From Coriobacteriia bacterium (GTDB lineage: Bacteria > Actinomycetota > Coriobacteriia > Coriobacteriales > UMGS124), in contig JAGZEG010000017.1 of the NCBI GenBank assembly GCA_018368455.1, positions 1 through 53,361 on the forward strand: a stretch of 53,361 bases of DNA, in the 5' to 3' direction. Shown one piece after another: positions 42,537 to 50,895 of this stretch. The notes under the pieces are model-generated. The model searched no databases, was not told where the DNA came from, and saw only the letters and a program-made list of their open reading frames with translations. Made by a program: the position numbers and the translations under genes. The first letter of the stretch is position 1, and every line of letters begins with the position of its first letter.

Positions 42537-45500
42537 GTGACGTCGAACGAGACTCGTGTCCCAGAGCAGGCGCTTGCCTCTCACGAGCGTGGCGCCATCG
42601 CGGGCGTCGACCCGGCGCTCGACCCCACCGCTACGCCGGCCCCCATCGCCGAGCCCTCCCCCTCCCCGGCGCTCACCATGGGCCAGGAGCTGCACAACTT
42701 CGTCGTGCAAAGCGTCGAGCCCCTGCCGGAGATAGACGGCACCGCCTACGTGCTGCGCCACCAGGTGAGCGGCACGCCTCTGCTATGGCTCGCCAACGAC
42801 GACGAGAACAAGGCGTTTGCCATCGCGTTCAAGACACCGCCGGCAGACGACACGGGCGTGTTCCACATCCTGGAGCACTCCGTGCTGTGCGGCTCGGACA
42901 AGTTCCCGGTCAAAGAGCCGTTCGTCAACCTGCTCAAGACGTCCATGCAGACGTTCCTGAACGCCATGACGTTCGCTGACAAGACGGTGTACCCCGTCGC
43001 GAGCACAAACGAGCAAGACCTGCTCAACCTGATGGACGTGTACATGGACGCCGTGCTACACCCGGCGCTCTACCGCAAGCGCGCCATCTTTGAGCAGGAG
43101 GGCTGGCACTACGAGCTCGATGCGCCCGACGCGCCTCTGCGCTACAACGGCGTCGTGCTCAACGAGATGAAGGGCGCCCTGGCCGACCCCGAGGACGTCT
43201 GCCTGCAGGCGCTGTCGCGCGCGCTGTTCCCCGACACAGCCTATGGCTTCGAGAGTGGCGGCAACCCGCGCGCCATCCCGCAGCTCAGCTACGAGAGCTA
43301 CCTCGACACGCACGCGCGCCACTACAACCTCGCCAACGCCCACGTCGTGCTCTACGGCGACCTGAACGTCGAACGCGAGCTGGCGCTGCTCGACGAGGGT
43401 TATCTCTCCAAGGCGGCGCCCGCAGCCGAGAGCGCCCCGAACCCCCTGCTCGAGCAGGCGCCCGTCGTGAACCTCGACGTCGTGCAGGCAATGGACACGA
43501 CGCCCGAAAACGCCACCGTCATGGTGGGCTACGTTCTGGGCAGCTTCCGGCAGCGCACGCGCATGCTCGCGGCCGACGTGCTCGTCGACGCGCTCATGGG
43601 CTCCAACGAGGCCCCGCTCAAGCGCGCCTTACTCGACGCCGACCTCGGCAGCGACGTCGATGCCTTTCTCTACGACGGCCTGCTGCAGCCCTACGTCGTG
43701 TTCGAGCTGCGCGGGGCCGACGAGGGCGTCGCCGAGCGCTTCCGCACCGTGCTCGAGGACACCGTGCGCGGCTTCGTCGAGAACGGCCTGCCGCGCGCAA
43801 ACGTCGAGGCGTCGCTCGAGTCCGTCTCGTTCAGCCTGCGAGAGCGCGAGTTCGGCTATGCCGACGGCGTGGCGCTGGCCGTCTCGGCCATGACGGGCTG
43901 GCTGTACGACGAGGACATGCCGACGGCCTACCTGCGCTTCGAAGACGCCCTGGCCGAGCTGCGCACAGGCCTGGACACCGGCTATTTCGAGGACCTGCTG
44001 CGCGAGACAATCCTTAACAGTAACCATAAGGCTCAAGTTGAGCTGCGTCCTCTGAATGAGGGTGAGGCTACGCCGGCCGACGAGGAGATCGCCGAGCTTG
44101 TGCGCATCAAGGAAAGCTTGACCCCCGAGCAGGTGCAGGCCGTCATCGACGAGACGGCCGAGCTGCACCGCCTGCAGGGCCTGGCCGACACGCCCGAGCA
44201 GCTGGCAACGCTGCCGGCGCTCACCCGGCGCGACCTGGGCGAGCCCCGTCCCGAGCCGCAGGCCATCCTTATGGAGGACACACCACTGCCCTGCCTGTAC
44301 CACCCGCTACCCACGAACCGCATCAACTACGCCTACCACTACTTCGATCTGTCGCACCTCACGTGGGACGAGCTGCCCTACGCGACGCTCATCGCCTCGC
44401 TGCTCGGCAAGATGGCGACGCGCCGCCACAGCGCAGCCGAGCTCGACACGCTCATCGAGGAGAAGCTGGGTCGTCTGACGTTCCAGAACATCGTGCACCT
44501 CGACGTCGAAGCCGGCGAGGCAACGCCGCGTATGGTCGTGGGCGTCAGCGCCATCGAGGAGAACCTGCTCGACATGGTGCGCATCCCGACGGAGGTGTGG
44601 GGCAGCACGCTGTTCGACGACGTCGAGCGCATCCGCACCGTGCTCCAGCAGCAAAAGCTCAACCTCGAGCAGTCGTTCGTCAACGCGGGCAACTCCTACG
44701 CGCTCGGCCGGGCGTACGCCTACACGGACGCGCCGAGCCTGCTCGCCCAGCACTTCGGCGGCGTGGACTACTACCGCTTCGCACGCGACCTGCTCGCCCG
44801 CTTCGACGACATCGCCGACGAGCTTCCCGCCACGCTGAGTGGCATCTGCAAGAAGATATTCGTGGGGCCGCTGTCGGAGGGACGCGGTGGCGTGCGCCAC
44901 GGCGTGCGCAACGTGTTCCGCCACATCGCGCCGCTCACGAGCTTCACGGGCACGGAGCGTGCGTGTCGGCACTTCTGGGAGCTCGGCAACCTGCTCGGCC
45001 TCCCGACGCCGGCCAAGCGCGGCGCACTGGCGCTCGAGGTACCCGAGCCCCAGCTGTTGCGCGAGGCGTTCATCATCCCGGCGGACATCTGCTTCGTAGC
45101 AAAGACCGACGACGGCGCGCACACGCAGGCGGCGTTCTCGGGAGCGTGGCAGGTCGCGGCCCAGGCGCTCAACTACGGCTACCTGTGGGACGAGGTGCGT
45201 GTACAGGGCGGCGCGTACGGGTGCAACTTCCGTGTCAAGCCCGACGGAGGCATGGGCTTCTCGACGTATCGCGACCCGAACCTCGACGCGACGCTCGAGC
45301 GCCTCGACCGCGCCGGCGCGTGGCTGGCGGGCTTCGAGCCGAGCGAGAAGGAGATGACCGGCTACGTCGTGTCAACGGTCGCGACGCACGACGCACCGCA
45401 GAAGCCGCGCTTCGTCGCACGCCGGCAGGACACGGACTTCCTGACGCACCGCGACCCGCGCTGGCGCGACCTCATCCGCGCCCAGGAGCGCATGGCAGAG

Positions 45501-45635
45501 GCCGGAGACGTGCGGTCGCTGGCGCCGGCGCTGGGCCGCGTCGCTGAGCGCAGCGCCGTCTGCGTCTTCGGCTCGCGCTCCATCATCGAGAGCTCAACCG
45601 CCAACCTCGAGATCGTCGACCTCTTCGCCGAGTAA
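42537..45635 (+). CDS. M16C metalloprotease (presequence-protease/insulinase family)
   Basis: 1,032 residues from GTG 42537, with AAAGGAG 8 bases upstream; an in-frame ATG at codon 48 is a possible alternative because the first ~45 residues are Pro/Ala-rich. Inverted zinc motif HILEH at residues 110-114, followed by SVLCGSDKFPVKEPF, which is typical of the PreP/falcilysin branch. The second half holds the inactive M16 repeat that completes the peptide chamber. No signal peptide, so it probably degrades short peptides in the cytoplasm. Single gene. Confidence 0.92.
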   Translation: MTSNETRVPEQALASHERGAIAGVDPALDPTATPAPIAEPSPSPALTMGQELHNFVVQSVEPLPEIDGTAYVLRHQVSGTPLLWLANDDENKAFAIAFKTPPADDTGVFHILEHSVLCGSDKFPVKEPFVNLLKTSMQTFLNAMTFADKTVYPVASTNEQDLLNLMDVYMDAVLHPALYRKRAIFEQEGWHYELDAPDAPLRYNGVVLNEMKGALADPEDVCLQALSRALFPDTAYGFESGGNPRAIPQLSYESYLDTHARHYNLANAHVVLYGDLNVERELALLDEGYLSKAAPAAESAPNPLLEQAPVVNLDVVQAMDTTPENATVMVGYVLGSFRQRTRMLAADVLVDALMGSNEAPLKRALLDADLGSDVDAFLYDGLLQPYVVFELRGADEGVAERFRTVLEDTVRGFVENGLPRANVEASLESVSFSLREREFGYADGVALAVSAMTGWLYDEDMPTAYLRFEDALAELRTGLDTGYFEDLLRETILNSNHKAQVELRPLNEGEATPADEEIAELVRIKESLTPEQVQAVIDETAELHRLQGLADTPEQLATLPALTRRDLGEPRPEPQAILMEDTPLPCLYHPLPTNRINYAYHYFDLSHLTWDELPYATLIASLLGKMATRRHSAAELDTLIEEKLGRLTFQNIVHLDVEAGEATPRMVVGVSAIEENLLDMVRIPTEVWGSTLFDDVERIRTVLQQQKLNLEQSFVNAGNSYALGRAYAYTDAPSLLAQHFGGVDYYRFARDLLARFDDIADELPATLSGICKKIFVGPLSEGRGGVRHGVRNVFRHIAPLTSFTGTERACRHFWELGNLLGLPTPAKRGALALEVPEPQLLREAFIIPADICFVAKTDDGAHTQAAFSGAWQVAAQALNYGYLWDEVRVQGGAYGCNFRVKPDGGMGFSTYRDPNLDATLERLDRAGAWLAGFEPSEKEMTGYVVSTVATHDAPQKPRFVARRQDTDFLTHRDPRWRDLIRAQERMAEAGDVRSLAPALGRVAERSAVCVFGSRSIIESSTANLEIVDLFAE

Positions 45636-45652
45636 AGCAGACAGCCCGCAAA

Positions 45653-45695
45653 GCGCCGGCGCCCCTCCCCCCAAGCAAGGAGCGCCGGCGCCCTC
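45653..45695 (+). terminator. Possible terminator of the protease gene
   Basis: Two AGCGCCGGCGCC copies can pair because each is self-complementary. No T run follows, so this is weak. Confidence 0.35.
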
Positions 45696-45728
45696 CGGGC
45701 CCCGCGCGGAGCCGCACGCGCATGCGAA

Positions 45729-45815
45729 GGGGTCGGGACTATTGCTCTGGCGCAGTTCTGCAGCCGCGCTCTTCGCGGCGAAGCTGTTTGAGCACAGAGT
45801 AATAGTCCCGACCCC
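45729..45815. repeat. 87-bp hairpin element with perfect 15-bp inverted ends
   Basis: GGGGTCGGGACTATT (45729-45743) and its exact reverse complement (45801-45815) bound an inner region where CTCTG pairs with CAGAG and CCGCG with CGCGG. No gene inside. It has the look of a miniature inverted-repeat element or REP-like unit between convergent genes. Confidence 0.6.
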
Positions 45816-45870
45816 GACCACAAAGCGCCCCCAGGCTCCGCGCGGACCCCGGGGGCGCTCACCGAACGCT

Positions 45871-46833
45871 CTAGAACACGAAGCCTGCCGAGAATCCCGC
45901 AGGCAGCGCCGCCACGATGACGAGGTAGCGCAGGAAGAAGCCGCCCATCAGCACGAGGGCCTCGCTCACGAGCCCGGCGCCGAACACGACCGGCGTCTCG
46001 CCGCCCTTGTGGATGAAGAGCTCCCACGCCTCGACGAGCGTCGGCAGCACGAGACCGCCGCCACCCATGCACACCCAGAACAGCGGCGCCCACTGGCCAG
46101 CCAGAATGGAGACGACCGTCGCGTGCGCGTCGACGGAGTGGAAGTTCAGGATGAAGAACATCATGCCCAGCAGGATGATCTCCGTCACCGCCATGCCGAA
46201 GTGCATGTACTTGATCTTGACGATCCCCTCGGTCTCCTTGCGAGCGAAGATCATGCCGAACAGCACGACAGACGCGAAGCCGGTCGACAGCGCCGACACG
46301 AGGAACAGCACCGGCAGCAGCGGGTGGTTCCAGAGCGGGAACGTCTTGACGGCGCCAAGCAGCGCGCCCGTGTAGCCACCGACACACAGCGCGAAGAACA
46401 TCCCGGCGATGTTCAGCCACTCCGGGAGCTTCACGCCCTTTTGCACGCGCTCGGGATGCTTCGTGGCAAACGCGCCGCCCGCCTTCGCACCGCGCATGCA
46501 GCTGTCGACGATCTCGACGATGAGCGCGATAAAGCCGATGATCATGAAGACGGCCAGGAACACGACGCCCCAGCTCATGACCGAGGTGTTGAGGTGGTCG
46601 AGCAGCAGGGCGAAGCGCCACGGATTGTGGAAGCCTGCGCGTGCGTCGAGCATCAGCAACGCCAGGCCGATGCACACCGTCACGATACCGATGATGCGGC
46701 CGATCTTGCGAACGCGCGCCGCCTGCGGGTAAAGCCAGCTGGCGATGCCCGCGGCGATGAAGGCGCCACCGCCCAGGCCGGCCAGGAAGAGGTACCACGC
46801 GATGATGGACCCCCATACGGGTTCGTACGTCAT
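45871..46833 (-). CDS. NrfD/PsrC-type membrane quinol-oxidising subunit
   Basis: 320 residues, about 8-9 membrane helices, starting MTYEPVWGSIIAWYLFLAGLGGGAF as in PsrC/NrfD proteins. It would exchange electrons between menaquinol and the iron-sulfur subunit encoded just upstream (7 bp gap). Last gene of the reductase operon. Confidence 0.9.
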   Translation of the reverse strand: MTYEPVWGSIIAWYLFLAGLGGGAFIAAGIASWLYPQAARVRKIGRIIGIVTVCIGLALLMLDARAGFHNPWRFALLLDHLNTSVMSWGVVFLAVFMIIGFIALIVEIVDSCMRGAKAGGAFATKHPERVQKGVKLPEWLNIAGMFFALCVGGYTGALLGAVKTFPLWNHPLLPVLFLVSALSTGFASVVLFGMIFARKETEGIVKIKYMHFGMAVTEIILLGMMFFILNFHSVDAHATVVSILAGQWAPLFWVCMGGGGLVLPTLVEAWELFIHKGGETPVVFGAGLVSEALVLMGGFFLRYLVIVAALPAGFSAGFVF

Positions 46834-46840
46834 GTCAGTG

Positions 46841-47380
46841 TCACCTCACGTAGTAGATCTTGGACTGGGTGAGGTCACCGGCAAGGGGCTTGGCACCCGT
46901 AGCCGCGATCTCCTTCACGAGCTCAGAGTCAGGGTCGTCCAGGTCGCCGAACACGCGGGCACCCGTCGGGCACGCCTCGACGCACGTGCACATCGGGACG
47001 CCGCGCAGGGCCGACACCGTGCAGAAGCGGCACTTGTCGGGGACACCCGTCTCCTCGTTGACGATACGCGCGCCATAGGGGCAGGCGGCGACGCAGTACA
47101 GGCAGCCGATGCAGCGGCCGTGGTCAACGCCGACGATGCCGTCCTCGCTCGTAAACGTCGCGTGTGTCGGGCACACGGCCTCGCACGGGGCGTCGACGCA
47201 GTGCATGCACTGGTGCGGCACGAACTCAACAGAGGCGTTGGGATAGCTGCCGTGCTCGACATCGGTGAACTTGACAAAGCCCTCGTACGGCTCCAGATCG
47301 TTTTGGCTCTGGCAGGCCGTACGGCAGGTGTAGCAGCCGATGCACTTCTTCGTGTTGATCAGCATTCCGTAGGAGGCCAT
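46841..47380 (-). CDS. Four-cluster ferredoxin-like electron-transfer subunit (PsrB/DmsB type)
   Basis: 179 residues. Sixteen or more Cys arranged for four [4Fe-4S] clusters: CIGCYTCRTAC, CMHCVDAPCEAVC, CIGCLYCVAAC and CRFC...CTCVEAC. No signal peptide of its own; it probably rides out with the Tat-exported catalytic subunit. Start overlaps the catalytic subunit stop (TGATG). Confidence 0.93.
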   Translation of the reverse strand: MASYGMLINTKKCIGCYTCRTACQSQNDLEPYEGFVKFTDVEHGSYPNASVEFVPHQCMHCVDAPCEAVCPTHATFTSEDGIVGVDHGRCIGCLYCVAACPYGARIVNEETGVPDKCRFCTVSALRGVPMCTCVEACPTGARVFGDLDDPDSELVKEIAATGAKPLAGDLTQSKIYYVR

Positions 47381-49557
47381 CAGTTACCAGCTTTCGTGAT
47401 CGTCGCCGCGACGGCCGTCGTCAGAGGTGAGCCGTACCCGGCCTCGAATCCCTCGTCAGCCAGAACGGCCGCGCTCGTCTTCGTCTCGCCGGAGTCGTCG
47501 TCAACCGTGCCGTCAAAGCCACGCACCAAGGCGATGGCGCCCTCCATGACGCGATCGGTCACGAGCGCCGTGCCTTCCTGCGCTCCGCTGGCCGTGTTCA
47601 CGAGCACTTTGTCGTAGCTCTCTATGCCGGCAGCGGCCGCGTCGCTCGGGTTGACCCAAACGCGCCACAGCTTGTAGGCGCTTGCGATGGCAGCGAGCCC
47701 GGGGCAGGCGGCCGTCGCGGCGCCCGTCTGGGCAGGCGACGACATCGTGAACAGCACGACGCTCTGCCCCTGCGTGTTCGGCCGAGGATCGGCCCAGGAA
47801 GGCACCGCCGACAGGCCCGCGCCCGCGACCGTCGCGCTCGTCAGCTCGAACTTGCCGGACTTCGTAGCGAGTTCGGGCAGCTCGCCATAGGCGAACGTGT
47901 CGCCCGCGCGCGTCACAGAGCCCGCCTGGCGCAGGCTTGCCATGTCGAGGCCCGTGCCGTCGAGCAGGGCCATCGCGTAGTCGTCGACCGACGCGGTGAA
48001 CTTGTCGCCGATGCCCGCGGCCTGGGCGATGCCCTGCACGATGGCGTCGACCGGCTTAGTCCCCTCGGCCGGGTCGACGACCTGGTCAGAGAAGGCCACA
48101 ACAGGCACGGGAGCGTCGATGAACGCCGGCAGGCCAGCGAACTCGAGCTGGGCGGCAGCGGGAAGCACGTACATGGCGTTCTTGGCCGTCTCGCTCATGC
48201 GCGTGTCGATGACGACAGACAGCGCCATGCTCGACACGGCGTCAGCCATGACGCGCGAGTTACCCCCGTCGAGCACGGGGTCAACGCCAAAGAAGAAGCC
48301 TGCGTTTGCCAGCTTGTTCGCCAGCACGTAGCTCGCCGCGCCGACGCCCTCAGGCGCAAGCGGACACGACTGACTGCCGAGCAGCTCGCCCTCGGGCCGA
48401 GCGACGGCAAGATCCTCCGGAAGCTCGCCGGGCGTGATGGCGCGATAGAGCAGCGCGCCGCCCTTCTGGTTCCAGACGCCGAGCAGCGTGTTGACGATGG
48501 CAACCATGCGCGCCGTCTCGCCCGAATTAGGCAGGCCGGCAGCGAACGCGCCGTCTGCGACGATGGCACACGCAGGCTTTGCCTCAGCGAACACGTGAGC
48601 CAGGCGTGAGACGTCGGAGCTGTTCACGCCGCATGTCTGCTCTACCCAGGCAGACGTGTATTGCGCGACGGCCTCCTTGAGCTCGTCGAAGCCCTCAACA
48701 TTGGCCTTCACGAACTTCTCGTCGTACAGCCCCTCACTCACGAGCACGTTGGCAAGGCCGAGCAGCACGGCAAGCTCGCAGCCAGACGGCACGGCCAGCC
48801 ACTCGTCGGCGTGAACGGCGATGTTGTCGCGAATGGCGCTGGCGACAACGACGTGCGCCCCGGCGTCATGAGCGTCCTGCACCTGCTTGACTTGGGCGGG
48901 TGACATGCCGTTCTCGCTCGTGCCCAGCACGAGCAGGGCAGCGCAGCTCTTGGCGTCGACGTCCCAGCCCGTGATGCCCTCGCCGAGCACCTGCGCGTAG
49001 CCGGCGAGCTTCGACGGCTCGTAGCACGCAGCGTCGCCGAAGCTGTTCGGCGAGCCAAGCGCGTACATGAGGCGCGTCGCGAAGAAGGCGGCCGTCGGCT
49101 CGTTCGTGTGAAACGCCGCAAACGTCTGGGCGCCGTATCCCTTCGAGATGTCGGCGAGCTTCTGGCCGATCTCCCCGAAGGCGTCCTCCCAGCTGATGTC
49201 CTCGTACTCTCCGTTTTGCGCACGGCGCTTCGGCGACGTCAGGCGCTGGGGGTCATAGGCCATCTTGCTGAACGAGTAGCCACGGGCGCACAGGCTCCCC
49301 TTCGTCGAGGGGTGCGTCGTGTTGGCGATGAGCTTCGATATCTTGTTGTCCTTGACGTAGGCCGTATAGGCGCAGAGATGCGGGCATGCGGTACACAGTC
49401 CGTTTGCCGTCCCGTACGTGGGCTCGTCATCGAAGTGCTCGCTGTACACATACGGCTTCGAGCATCCCGAAAGGCCCGCGCTTCCAGCCGCGACGACAGC
49501 GGCAACTCCCGCACTCCCTGCCAGAAATCCCCGCCTTGAGATAGCGTTTTCTGACAC
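47380..49557 (-). CDS. Tat-exported molybdopterin oxidoreductase catalytic subunit (PsrA/PhsA-like)
   Basis: 725 residues. Twin-arginine signal ISRRGFLAGSAGV (6-18) with Cys32 in LSGC that could be lipidated. [4Fe-4S] ligands are Cys55, 58, 62 and 90 (CTACPHLC then LCARG). A likely Mo ligand is Cys178 in GDAACYEPSK, the Cys type seen in polysulfide, thiosulfate and arsenate reductases. The acceptor is not identifiable from sequence; sulfur compounds are the first guess. Works with the ferredoxin and NrfD subunits downstream and perhaps the extra iron-sulfur protein upstream. Confidence 0.92.
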   Translation of the reverse strand: MSENAISRRGFLAGSAGVAAVVAAGSAGLSGCSKPYVYSEHFDDEPTYGTANGLCTACPHLCAYTAYVKDNKISKLIANTTHPSTKGSLCARGYSFSKMAYDPQRLTSPKRRAQNGEYEDISWEDAFGEIGQKLADISKGYGAQTFAAFHTNEPTAAFFATRLMYALGSPNSFGDAACYEPSKLAGYAQVLGEGITGWDVDAKSCAALLVLGTSENGMSPAQVKQVQDAHDAGAHVVVASAIRDNIAVHADEWLAVPSGCELAVLLGLANVLVSEGLYDEKFVKANVEGFDELKEAVAQYTSAWVEQTCGVNSSDVSRLAHVFAEAKPACAIVADGAFAAGLPNSGETARMVAIVNTLLGVWNQKGGALLYRAITPGELPEDLAVARPEGELLGSQSCPLAPEGVGAASYVLANKLANAGFFFGVDPVLDGGNSRVMADAVSSMALSVVIDTRMSETAKNAMYVLPAAAQLEFAGLPAFIDAPVPVVAFSDQVVDPAEGTKPVDAIVQGIAQAAGIGDKFTASVDDYAMALLDGTGLDMASLRQAGSVTRAGDTFAYGELPELATKSGKFELTSATVAGAGLSAVPSWADPRPNTQGQSVVLFTMSSPAQTGAATAACPGLAAIASAYKLWRVWVNPSDAAAAGIESYDKVLVNTASGAQEGTALVTDRVMEGAIALVRGFDGTVDDDSGETKTSAAVLADEGFEAGYGSPLTTAVAATITKAGN

Positions 49558-49621
49558 TGTTCGTTCCTCTCCAGAAATCCACCTGTTCCATGGTCCTCAG
49601 GCGACCATGCACGGGATGCGA

Positions 49622-50461
49622 CTACTTCTTGTCCTTCTCCTGCGAGTAGTCGACCTTGGCCGCCAGCTCGTCGGAGCCCTGCTGGAGCTCCTCGGCGGTG
49701 AACAGGCCCGTCGTCGTCACGAGGCCCTTGTCGATGGCCTCCTGCGCGATGTCCTTCCAGTCAACGAAGCGAATGGCACCGTTGGGGCACTGCTGAGCGC
49801 ACCTGCCGCAGGCGATGCACTTGCTCGACACGCCCGTCTCGTGGTCGAGGCGCGGCATGTTCCAGGGGCACGCGTCGTGGCACATGCCACAGCCGATGCA
49901 GACGTTCGGGTCGATGACGCGCGCGCCGGACTTGGGGTCGGCGCCGATGGCATGCACGGGGCACACGGCGACGCACCAGGCGTCCTTGCACTGCTTGCAG
50001 TGCTCGACCGTGAACTCGCAGTTGCCGAAAATACCGTCGCCTGAGTCGCTACCATGACCGTAGTTATAGTTACGCCACACCTGGACGCGCGCACTGTTGT
50101 GGCTGGCGCGGCCGTCGTTGCGCAGCGTGCACATAAGCTCACAGCGCTGGCAGCCCGAGCAGCGAGCGCGATCCGTGACGATGAGCTTCTGCGGGGTAAC
50201 CTGAAGCGTGATGCGGCCGTTCTCGACGGAATCCTCGACGACGCCCCACTTCGAAAGCACGCCTCCGGCAACGAGGCCCGCTATGCCGGCAACGGCAGCG
50301 ATGCCCACGCCGCCCGCGACGACCTGACGACGCGTAAAACGCTTCTCGTTGGCCTTGGCCTTCTTGGCGACGTCAGCTGCGGGCGCAACGGGAGCGCCCT
50401 GCTTCGGAGCCGCGGCTGCAGGAGCTCCCTTCTGCGGGGTCTCCTTTTCGTTCTCAGCCAT
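49622..50461 (-). CDS. Exported or membrane-anchored four-cluster iron-sulfur protein
   Basis: 279 residues; ATG 50461 has AGAGAGGA upstream. An Ala/Pro/Lys-rich N-terminus (1-38) precedes RFTRRQVVAGGVGIAAVAGIAG, a Tat-like signal or anchor. Four clusters follow: CSGCQRCELMC, CKQCKDAWCVAVC, CIGCGMCHDAC and CIACGRCAQQC. First gene of the operon, 64 bp ahead of the molybdopterin subunit and divergent from the AOR-family gene. Similar proteins act as electron partners of AOR-type enzymes, so it may serve either neighbour. Confidence 0.85.
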   Translation of the reverse strand: MAENEKETPQKGAPAAAAPKQGAPVAPAADVAKKAKANEKRFTRRQVVAGGVGIAAVAGIAGLVAGGVLSKWGVVEDSVENGRITLQVTPQKLIVTDRARCSGCQRCELMCTLRNDGRASHNSARVQVWRNYNYGHGSDSGDGIFGNCEFTVEHCKQCKDAWCVAVCPVHAIGADPKSGARVIDPNVCIGCGMCHDACPWNMPRLDHETGVSSKCIACGRCAQQCPNGAIRFVDWKDIAQEAIDKGLVTTTGLFTAEELQQGSDELAAKVDYSQEKDKK

Positions 50462-50895
50462 CCGATTCGTCCTCTCTCCATTATCTCCGTACGTGTCTGA
50501 TCACAGGGGGATGCAGTCGATCAGGCTGTATGGCGAGAGAATCGCGAGACCCGCGCGCTCGCCGGCGCCCTCCTCCCAGAGGGGCTCTCTGCCAGCGAAC
50601 GTATCGCGTCCCGCGTGCCCATTCCCTCGCCCTCGCGCACGCTCTGCATAGTGGATTTCTCGGAAAAGATGCCGTCACCTGTTTGAGGTCAGCGTCAAAA
50701 AACGCGCAAATATCGGGCGATCACCTAAAACAGGCGTGCCTCCTTCTGTGATGGTTTTGACGCCGACCTCAAAGAGGGCATTTCTCGCAAACGCGCCCGC
50801 GACATACTCCGGGACGTTGCAGTTGCACGGCCTTGCCCGGCCATGGCTTCGCGCGCACGAGGACACAGCAGCTGGAGGATTTGGAGAGTAAGGAC
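50462..50895. promoter_or_regulatory. Divergent control region with 19-bp inverted repeat
   Basis: TTTGAGGTCAGCGTCAAAA (50682-50700) and TTTTGACGCCGACCTCAAA (50755-50773) match at 18 of 19 positions when inverted, with 54 bp between. An inner pair, CACCTGTTT (50677) and CTAAAACAGGCG (50725), adds symmetry. Paired operator half-sites for both divergent units are likely. Confidence 0.55.
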
